Below are positions 28,201 to 33,944 of a stretch of DNA of 64,000 bases, piece by piece (the stretch's first letter is position 1; each line of letters opens with the position of its first letter). The position numbers were made by a program, and so were the translations under genes. The DNA is taken from contig JAXMBC010000001.1 in assembly GCA_046350055.1 (NCBI GenBank), forward strand, positions 5,208,001 through 5,272,000, given 5' to 3'. The DNA comes from JAEUIE01 sp046350055. Its GTDB lineage: Bacteria; Planctomycetota; Planctomycetia; Gemmatales; HRBIN36. The notes beneath the pieces are model-generated. The model saw only the letters and a list, made by a program, of their open reading frames with translations, made no database searches and had not been told where the DNA came from.

Positions 28201-28407
28201 GAAGAGTTGCGGCTTCCCCGGCACCCCGGTGACGGTGCACGACCGCCCACCCCGGTACGGGCCGATACAGCGGAACTTCATCGCTGCAAACGGCATACTC
28301 TCTCCCCCTGTACTCAGGGGGAGGCGGAGGGGGTCAGCCGGACTACCTGCAGGCTCCTGCCCCACAGCAACCGACGACAACAGCAGCAATGCAAACAGAC
28401 AACGCAT
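25255..28407 (-). CDS. Secreted BNR/VPS10-type beta-propeller protein
   Basis: From ATG 28407 the protein has 1050 residues with a signal peptide (MRCLFALLLLSSVAVGQ). At least eight BNR repeats of the type SxDGGxTW (RSTDAGKTW, RSSDGGKTW, KSTDGGDTW, RSEDAGETW, KRSTDGGKTY, TRDGGKTW and others) form one or two propellers of the sortilin/VPS10 or xyloglucanase-like kind. The C-terminal 300 residues contain a FlgD-like strand region (KPFTLEVLDGKGNLIRKY) and a helical end. The BNR fold is shared by glycosidases and adhesins; no clear catalytic pair was identified. Residues of the mature N-terminus (DPLRLPLSTGGES) are coded by a C/G-rich dispersed repeat, 28299-28336. Confidence 0.85.
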   Translation of the reverse strand: MRCLFALLLLSSVAVGQEPAGSPADPLRLPLSTGGESMPFAAMKFRCIGPYRGGRSCTVTGVPGKPQLFYFGSTGGGVWRTNDAGTTWQCISDGFFGGSIGAVAVSEEDPNVIYVGEGEKTVRGNVSHGNGVWRSTDAGKTWKHVGLKDTRHVPRIRIHPKNPDVVYVAALGHLYGPSKERGVFRSSDGGKTWQNILFVNEEVGAVDLLLDPNNPRIIYASTWRVKRTPYSLESGGPGSGLWKSTDGGDTWKDISKSKGLPKATLGIIGITVSPVDSNRLWAIIEADDGGVFRSEDAGETWSKVSEDRNLRQRAWYYTRIYAHPKNLDEVWVTNVELKRSTDGGKTYQSVATRHGDHHDLWFDPTEPQRMMVADDGGGVVSVNGGAAWSTYHNQPTSQFYRVTTDNHFPYRIYGAQQDNSTVRIASRSDSGSINEKDWESTAGGESGHIAVDPKDNDIVYGGSYGGFLTRVNHRTKENRIINVWPDNPIGHAAENLKYRFQWNFPIFFSPHDAKTLYAAGNVLFKTTNEGQTWQAISPDLTRNDKSKQGSSGGPITKDNTSVEYYCTIFAATESHHEKGVIWTGSDDGVLQLTRDGGKTWSKVTPPDLPEWSMINSLEVHPTEKGGLYLAATRYKLDDNKPYLYKTLDYGKSWTRIVAGIKDDHFTRVIRADGKRPGLLFTGTEFGLYVSFDDGVSWQTFQQNLPITPITDLTIKNDDLIVATQGRSFWVLDDLTPLHQYAKEQNEKPLHLYKPRTTLRLPGGGGFGDDSSGPRTEGQNPPNGAVVFYRLKEAPDAKKPFTLEVLDGKGNLIRKYSSAAEKPTEKIEPKAGMNRFLWNLRYADAENFPGMILWGSLTGPKAPPGTYQVRIKHGDVEQNSTFEVKPDPRSSAKPEDYQAQFAFLIGVRDKLTATHQSIKQLRDVREQIASVGKRVKEVPDSSEIIELGKVIEKKLTSIEETLYQTKAKSSQDVLNFPIRLNNKLAALGGNVGSGDNRPTDSALEMRDELVKQIDAELEALKKVLGEDVKRFNELLSQKKVPNVFLDGSKKP

Positions 28408-28475
28408 GGTGATTCTCTCTGATGACAGCAAGAGAGTAACCCAAGAGCAGGCGTCAGGCTAATGGAAAGTTGCTG

Positions 28476-30737
28476 CTATCCTCGACGCTGATAGGTCCAC
28501 GTCACCCCAGCCAGCACCAGGGCAATCAAAAGCAGGGCCAGGATGCGGTACAGACCTGCCAGCCAGCCCAGATCAATCAGCAGTACCTTGCCCAGGGTCA
28601 ATCCGAAGATGCCAATCGCTGACCATCGCAGTGTCGCCAACTGCTTCCAGAACCCAATGCTCAGAAGCAGCGCTCCATACAGCGACCACACCACCGACAG
28701 GACCGCATGAGGCAACAGCGTGTATCCCGGGAACTGCACCCTGCAGAACTGGTAAGTATCCAGTGAAAGAATCAGAAGGATCATCGCCAGCGCCAGCAAG
28801 CCGGAGATCGGGTTGAACTGCTTTTCATCTTCGTGAAGGACACTCTCGTATTTGTGCACGATGGGCCGCATCATCAGCATTAGTCCCGATGTAACCAGGA
28901 CAGGCATCGATAACTGGTTCAGCAAGGGCAGAAACACATCATGACGCAGCAACGGCAGATCGCCCATGACGCTGCGAAGTGCTGCCAGCATCACCAGCAC
29001 AACAGCTGAGTTTCGCCACGCCAGGAAGAACCACCGACAGCCATACCAGTAGAACGGTATCGCGAGCAGCATCCATGGTACCGCCATCCACCGTGTAGTG
29101 ATGGCCCATGTCTTGCAGTAGGGATAGACCTCCACATTCAGCACCACCCAGAGCATCCAGAAGGTGACCACGCTGAAGAATACAGCAATACGTCGCCCAT
29201 CCTTCAACCGGTCACGGAAGCGGAAGGTCAGCCCACTCACCATCGTCCAGCCTGCAACCAGCCAGATCTCCGGGATCGCCTGGGCATGCAGAAAGGGAAT
29301 CCAGCCGACAGCCGCATGCAGCCAGATGTCGTGTTGAGCCAGACGTGCCGTCCCAAGTGCCAGAGCCATCAGTCCAAACACCCAGACCAGCCGTTCCTTC
29401 CGCCATAACCCCGCACCCCAGAGCACAACACCCTGCGTCAGCCAGCCGATGCCGATCCAGCCCACGTGCAATTCCAGTGGTATCGCAACACCAAGAAACA
29501 CGAGTGCAACAACCAGTGGCAACTGGAACTGGTGAACGTCGTGCTGCCGATACCGCCACGTGCAGTAACTGATCGCACCGTAACCACCCATGAGCAGCAG
29601 CGCGAGTTTGCCTCGCATCGCCGCATACTCCGGCATCAGCAGGCCACAGACGATGGCAAAGAGGATGAAGGGCGTGAGGAGAAAGAGCAGCCAGTCTTCC
29701 TCGTGCGTAGCTACCCGCCTGCCACGCCAGAGTATCTGTACACCCGGTATCAGCCAGAGAATGCCCAGAAAGACAAGACATGCCTGACGTGCATCCGTGT
29801 GATAATACCCCTGATACCAAAGCCCGAAGTGGGCCAGAGCCCCCAGCCACACCACACCACGCAAGGCCAGCCAGGGCTTCCACAGATACACGACATGGAT
29901 GCTGAGCACCAGCAAGGCCAGGTACATAAACAGGCTCACATGCTGATCCTGCCCGGTATTCAACATCAACGGTGTCAGCAAGCCGCCCAGTACCGTCAAC
30001 AGCCCCAGCGAAAATGCATCCGTCACAACAGCCAGCACGCCCGCCACCAGCATGACCAGCGTCATGAACAGGCCCGCCGTCGGCTGCGCAATCAGGTTGT
30101 AAAACCCGAACGCTCCATAGGTGGCGAGATAGCACCCCGCGATACCGCAGCCCATCAGCATCTGGCTGCCCAGCGCCTTGCCCTGCCGATGCAGTCTCCA
30201 GCCCGCGGTAATCAGCCCCAGCCCGATCAATTCACCAATGGCAACACGCCCCGCTGGAACGATCCAGCCCTGGTCGTAGGCATACTTGATGAAGAAGCCG
30301 ATGGCAAAAATCGCCAGCCCCACCGCTGCCCAGCCGATGACCCGCTGCCCGACATACTTCTCCAGTGCATGGCTATCGAGTGGCTTTTGCGCAGCCGGCA
30401 GAGTTGGCTCCGCGGATGCTGGCGCGGGTGCGGATGGTGCTGCTAACGGAACCTTATCAACAATGGAAGCGGGCTCAGATACTGTCTCCTGGACTGCTGC
30501 AGGCTCCTGCATCTTCTCTTGGACTGGTGCAGCAACGGACTCGTTCGCTGGCTCCGCAGCAGGCTTCGTTACCCGCTCCACCAGCAAAGCCATTCTCTTC
30601 TCCAGCCGGTCCATGCGGCTGGTGAGCTTTTTCAGTTCCACTTCGAACGACGGCGGAAACAGGGCAACATAAATAGAACGAACAATAGCTACCAGTACAA
30701 TCAGCAGAACAACAACACCAATAATAACCATTTCCAT
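28476..30737 (-). CDS. DUF2339 polytopic membrane protein
   Basis: The protein has 753 residues. An N-terminal helix (residues 3-25) is followed by a coiled-coil-like stretch (ELKKLTSRMDRLEKRMALL), a Pro/Ala/Glu-rich linker, and from about residue 125 the conserved LEKYVGQRVIGWAAVGLAIFAIGFFIKYAYDQGWI that opens the DUF2339 region. About 18-20 membrane helices follow to the end. Function unknown in all organisms. The C-terminal tail ends with a basic TYQRRG. Confidence 0.85.
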   Translation of the reverse strand: MEMVIIGVVVLLIVLVAIVRSIYVALFPPSFEVELKKLTSRMDRLEKRMALLVERVTKPAAEPANESVAAPVQEKMQEPAAVQETVSEPASIVDKVPLAAPSAPAPASAEPTLPAAQKPLDSHALEKYVGQRVIGWAAVGLAIFAIGFFIKYAYDQGWIVPAGRVAIGELIGLGLITAGWRLHRQGKALGSQMLMGCGIAGCYLATYGAFGFYNLIAQPTAGLFMTLVMLVAGVLAVVTDAFSLGLLTVLGGLLTPLMLNTGQDQHVSLFMYLALLVLSIHVVYLWKPWLALRGVVWLGALAHFGLWYQGYYHTDARQACLVFLGILWLIPGVQILWRGRRVATHEEDWLLFLLTPFILFAIVCGLLMPEYAAMRGKLALLLMGGYGAISYCTWRYRQHDVHQFQLPLVVALVFLGVAIPLELHVGWIGIGWLTQGVVLWGAGLWRKERLVWVFGLMALALGTARLAQHDIWLHAAVGWIPFLHAQAIPEIWLVAGWTMVSGLTFRFRDRLKDGRRIAVFFSVVTFWMLWVVLNVEVYPYCKTWAITTRWMAVPWMLLAIPFYWYGCRWFFLAWRNSAVVLVMLAALRSVMGDLPLLRHDVFLPLLNQLSMPVLVTSGLMLMMRPIVHKYESVLHEDEKQFNPISGLLALAMILLILSLDTYQFCRVQFPGYTLLPHAVLSVVWSLYGALLLSIGFWKQLATLRWSAIGIFGLTLGKVLLIDLGWLAGLYRILALLLIALVLAGVTWTYQRRG

Positions 30738-30850
30738 TGCCTGCTCCTGCCGAGGTCATCCACGTCGAGCCTGCCTTGCGCGTTCCACTATCGCCTCCAT
30801 GATGACTGGCCTGAGAGTACCCCAATACACTCCTTGAAGCGAACAGAAAC

Positions 30851-31312
30851 TTAGTAGCCTGCAGGCCACTTCCTCGTTTCAACCAGTGATTCCCCCGTTT
30901 CCAGCAAGCTTTTCAGACTCGACAAGATATGTGGCCAGCCCTGCGACACCGCACCAATCAGCTTCGACTCGGGCCGTTTCATCTCCTGGGTCACTGTCAG
31001 CTTCACCGAATCGCCTACCGTTTCTAACTCATACGTAAGTTGCGAATGCCCTTCTGCAGCGAGATCGGGTACGAACTCGTTCTTCCAGGTGTGCACCAGT
31101 TTCTTGTGTGGCTCGCTCACCACAATCTCTCCACTGTCCCCCACCCTGCCATCGGGAATCATGATCTTCCAGGAGTCGCCCGGCTGCCAGTTCGAGTCCT
31201 GCCACGTTTCCGCCCAATATTGTTTCGTGAATGCTGGGTCAGTCAACGCCTGCCAGAGTTTCTCCGGCGTTGTCCGGATGTAGGTGACATAGACGAAGCG
31301 AGAGTCAGCCAT
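30851..31312 (-). CDS. SRPBCC (AHSA1/START-like) domain protein
   Basis: From ATG 31312 (AAGGAGAT four bases before it) the product has 153 residues: MADSRFVYVTYIRTTPEKLW is the usual first strand and helix of AHSA1-type proteins, and PGDSWKIMIPDGRVGDSGEI and LTYELETVGDSVKLTVTQEM follow the family pattern. The first 8 nt overlap the end of the ArsR-type gene, so translation is coupled. The ArsR-SRPBCC pair is common and usually lies in one operon; the ligand is unknown. Confidence 0.88.
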   Translation of the reverse strand: MADSRFVYVTYIRTTPEKLWQALTDPAFTKQYWAETWQDSNWQPGDSWKIMIPDGRVGDSGEIVVSEPHKKLVHTWKNEFVPDLAAEGHSQLTYELETVGDSVKLTVTQEMKRPESKLIGAVSQGWPHILSSLKSLLETGESLVETRKWPAGY

Positions 31313-31634
31313 GGGTATCTCCTTCCAGATGCTTTTTGAGGTCAGCCAGCAGCCGCAGCCGGCCCCGTTCATATTTGTTGATCCAGCGGTCCGCCAATTG
31401 ATGAATGGGTATCGGGTTGAGAAAGTGCAGCTTCTCCCTTCCCCGCCACTGTACTACCACCAGATTAGCTTCTTCGAGCAGTGCCAGATGCTTGGTGACA
31501 GCCTGCCGCGACATCGCCAGATGCCCGCACAGCGATCCCAATGTCTGCCCGTTGTGCTCATGAAGACGATCCAGCAACAGCCGCCGCCCCGGATCAGCCA
31601 GTGCTTTGAACACGCTATCCATGTCGTTGTTCAT
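31305..31634 (-). CDS. ArsR/SmtB-type winged-helix regulator
   Basis: The small regulator (about 109 residues) has the family pattern: MDSVFKALADPGRRLLLDRL, NGQTLGSLCGHLAMSRQAVTKHLALLEEANLV (helix-turn-helix with recognition helix) and a beta wing (VQWRGREKLHFLNPIPI). No Cys pair for metal sensing (ELCVCD) is present. ATG 31634 was chosen; 31622 is possible. A perfect 20-bp palindrome lies 10 bp upstream and is the likely operator for control of itself and the SRPBCC gene. Confidence 0.88.
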   Translation of the reverse strand: MNNDMDSVFKALADPGRRLLLDRLHEHNGQTLGSLCGHLAMSRQAVTKHLALLEEANLVVVQWRGREKLHFLNPIPIHQLADRWINKYERGRLRLLADLKKHLEGDTHG

Positions 31635-31643
31635 GAGCGCATT

Positions 31644-31663
31644 ATGCAACCATATGGTTGCAT
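31644..31663. promoter_or_regulatory. Perfect 20-bp palindrome, likely ArsR operator
   Basis: ATGCAACCATATGGTTGCAT is identical to its complement and lies just upstream of the ArsR-type start. Size and position fit the operator of a dimeric winged-helix regulator. It could also affect the plus-strand gene at 31744. Confidence 0.65.
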
Positions 31664-31743
31664 GACAAGGGGGATGCGAAAGTGACTATCGTCATCGACT
31701 GTTTCGGTTATAATGAGTTGGCTGTCTTATGTAGGGTGTGTGT

Positions 31744-31950
31744 ATGTCAGGTTCTACTTATCAAGCTGTTGTCGAGAATGGACAAATCAAACTGCCAGAA
31801 GGCGTGCACCTGCCGGAAAAGCAATTAGTTTATGTCGTGGTGCCCGAACATGTCCAGAAACTGGAACGCGCTTTTGCGGGCTTTCGGTTGGCCAATCCCG
31901 ATGATGCCAGGCACTTTGAGATGCAAGTCACCTGGGGAGAGGAGAAGTGA
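31744..31950 (+). CDS. Small antitoxin-like protein (AF2212/DUF104-like)
   Basis: The 68-residue product starts MSGSTYQAVVENGQIKLPEG. The VVENGQIKLPEGVHLPEKQLVYVVVPE strand pattern matches AF2212-like (DUF104) and AbrB-like small beta proteins that often act as antitoxins or DNA-binding partners. A GTG starting the next gene overlaps its stop by 4 bp (31947-31950), so the two are translated together. Confidence 0.65.
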   Translation: MSGSTYQAVVENGQIKLPEGVHLPEKQLVYVVVPEHVQKLERAFAGFRLANPDDARHFEMQVTWGEEK

Positions 31951-32327
31951 ACGCATACCATGACAAGGCATATCAGCCACCCGCGCCACTTGCTGTTCTG
32001 AAATTAAGTACAATCGATGGTCGCAATGTAGCAATAAATAAAGTACTCGCGCTGATTGATACTGGCGCTGATGTCACTTTGTTGCCACGATGGGCGGTTG
32101 AACAATTAGGGCTAACACCTGAACGACAACAAGACATCAATCTCCAGTGGTTCGACGGCAGTGTCCACTCTGTGGAATCAGTTGATATTAAAGTCAGCTT
32201 TCTCGAAGGTCACTTTCAAGGCCGCTATCCTGTAGTCGACCAACCTCATGGTGTGCTGGGACGTAACCTGCTGAATCATTTTCGGCTGGTTCTTGATGGC
32301 CCAAACAAGTGTTGGTATCACGAATAG
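31947..32327 (+). CDS. Clan AA (retropepsin-like) aspartic protease
   Basis: The 126-residue protein contains the single-domain retropepsin signature ALIDTGADVTLLPRWAVEQLG (catalytic Asp at about residue 38) and the second conserved motif GVLGRNLLNHFRLVLDG near residues 102-118. It would work as a dimer, like viral proteases and bacterial clan AA members. It starts with GTG inside the stop of the antitoxin-like gene. No signal peptide, so it acts in the cytoplasm. The target is unknown. Confidence 0.85.
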   Translation: MNAYHDKAYQPPAPLAVLKLSTIDGRNVAINKVLALIDTGADVTLLPRWAVEQLGLTPERQQDINLQWFDGSVHSVESVDIKVSFLEGHFQGRYPVVDQPHGVLGRNLLNHFRLVLDGPNKCWYHE

Positions 32328-32348
32328 AACGCTCGCTGAGACCCCCGC

Positions 32349-33569
32349 ATGCCCCTCCCCTCCCGCGCCTGGCTGCTCGTCATACTCCTCATGCCAGTCG
32401 CCCTGCTCAACTACCTCGACCGGCAGATGCTCGCCTCGATGCAATCCTCGGTCATGGCGTCCATCCCCGATCTGGGCCAGGCTGACAACAAGGAAGAACT
32501 CTGGGGCTTCATGCTCGGCCAGTTCAAGTGGGTCTATGCCGGGTTCAGCCTGCTCGGTGGCTACATCGCCGATCGTTTCAGTCGGCGCTTCACCATTGTC
32601 GCCAGCCTCTTTGGCTGGTCAGCCATCACCTGGTGGACCGGGCAGGCTACCACCTACCAGGAACTCCTCTGGACCCGCTCGCTCATGGGCTTCAGCGAAG
32701 CCTTCTATATCCCCGCTGCCCTGGCCCTCATTGCCGATTATCACACAGGTGCTACCCGCTCCCGGGCCGTTGGCTTCCACCAGCTCGCCATCTACTGTGG
32801 CGTCATCGCCGGCGGTTTCGGAGGCTACCTCGCCGCCAACCCGAATCTCGGCTGGCGCTGGGCCTTCTCCATGTGTGGCATCGGTGGCATGCTCTACGCC
32901 ATCCCCCTGATGCTGCTATTGCGTGATGCCCCAAGAACTGTCGCTGAAGTCACGGACAAACTCTCACCCTGGCAAGCTGCCGTAAAACTGCTCGCCAACG
33001 TTTCCTTTCTGCTCCTCGTCGCCTGCTTCACCCTCCCTGCCATGGCTGCCTGGATCGTGCGCGACTGGATGCCCGCCATCCTCAAGAAGCAGTTCGCCCT
33101 CGGCGAAGGGCAGGCGGGCGTCGCTGCCAGTCTCTATTGGCAACTTGCTGCCATCGTCGGTGCCGTCTTCGGTGGCTGGCTGGCTGACCGCTGGATGCAG
33201 ACCACGCAGCGTGGCCGCATCTATGTCAGTGCCATCGGCATCGGCCTCATCGTCCCCGCCATCTTCGGACTCGGCCATGCTCCCAGCCTGCTCATCGCTG
33301 TGCTCTTCCTTGTCCTCTTTGGCCTGGGCTGGGGCTTCTTCGACTGCAACAATATGCCTATCCTCTCCCAGATCGTACGCAGCGATCTCCGCGCCACCGG
33401 TTATGGCCTGATGAACTTCGTCAGTATCAGTTGCGGCGGCCTGGCCGACTGGGGCTTCGGCGTCCTTCGCGATCAGAAAGTCCCTCTCGATGTCACCTTC
33501 GGCCTGTTCTCCGGCCTGGCGATCATCTCGGTCATAATGATGCTGTTGATTCGACCGCGAAGTTCCTGA
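32349..33569 (+). CDS. MFS transporter
   Basis: This is a twelve-helix major facilitator of 406 residues. The first helix ends LNYLDRQMLASM, the loop 2-3 motif is GGYIADRFSRR, helix 5 holds GFHQLAIYCGVIAGGFGGYLA, and the second half repeats the loop motif (GGWLADRW). The NYxDR type start is typical of the anion:cation symporter group and of hexuronate or sphingolipid-type carriers, so an organic anion is a plausible substrate. The ATG at 32349 follows the protease stop by 21 nt, but the products seem unrelated. Confidence 0.87.
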   Translation: MPLPSRAWLLVILLMPVALLNYLDRQMLASMQSSVMASIPDLGQADNKEELWGFMLGQFKWVYAGFSLLGGYIADRFSRRFTIVASLFGWSAITWWTGQATTYQELLWTRSLMGFSEAFYIPAALALIADYHTGATRSRAVGFHQLAIYCGVIAGGFGGYLAANPNLGWRWAFSMCGIGGMLYAIPLMLLLRDAPRTVAEVTDKLSPWQAAVKLLANVSFLLLVACFTLPAMAAWIVRDWMPAILKKQFALGEGQAGVAASLYWQLAAIVGAVFGGWLADRWMQTTQRGRIYVSAIGIGLIVPAIFGLGHAPSLLIAVLFLVLFGLGWGFFDCNNMPILSQIVRSDLRATGYGLMNFVSISCGGLADWGFGVLRDQKVPLDVTFGLFSGLAIISVIMMLLIRPRSS

Positions 33570-33596
33570 CGCCAAAGTAAAAATGATCCGAAGGTG

Positions 33597-33616
33597 GTGT
33601 GTGTGTGTGTGTGTGT
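33597..33616. repeat. (GT)10 microsatellite
   Basis: Ten GT units lie 27 bp after the MFS stop. Between 33570 and 33944 (375 bp) there is no gene: only this microsatellite and the family A element at 33639-33765. Confidence 0.9.
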
Positions 33617-33638
33617 AATGTGTGAAATGATCAGTTGA

Positions 33639-33765
33639 GGCCGCCACGTTAGTGGCTTAATGTGAATAGCCATGGGTGTAGCGAAGCGAAACCCATGGTA
33701 CAGATCATTAAGCAAACCATGGGTTTCACCCATGGCTATTCACATCGGGCCGCGCCGCGGCCTCG
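33639..33765. repeat. REP-like palindromic element (family A), copy 2
   Basis: The layout is the same as at 23785 and 37110: GGCCGCCACGTTAGTGGC, then ATGTGAATAGCCATGGGTG with loop AGCGAAGCGA, then CCATGGGTTTCACCCATGG and CTATTCACAT, ending GCCGCGGCC. The flanking GCCACGTTAGTGGCT hairpin is shared with the copy at 37110. Confidence 0.85.
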
Positions 33766-33944
33766 ACATTGCCCATTGACATCCCAATGTCAACCGACGA
33801 TACCCTTCATTTAACCACCCGGCTAATCGGCATGACCCCTTCCGCAACACCGTCGAAATCACAGATTCTCATTGATCAATCATGCAGACGCCCATGAAAT
33901 TGGTACAGTATTCATCGATTATTCTCAGTGTGAGGAGTCCCCTC

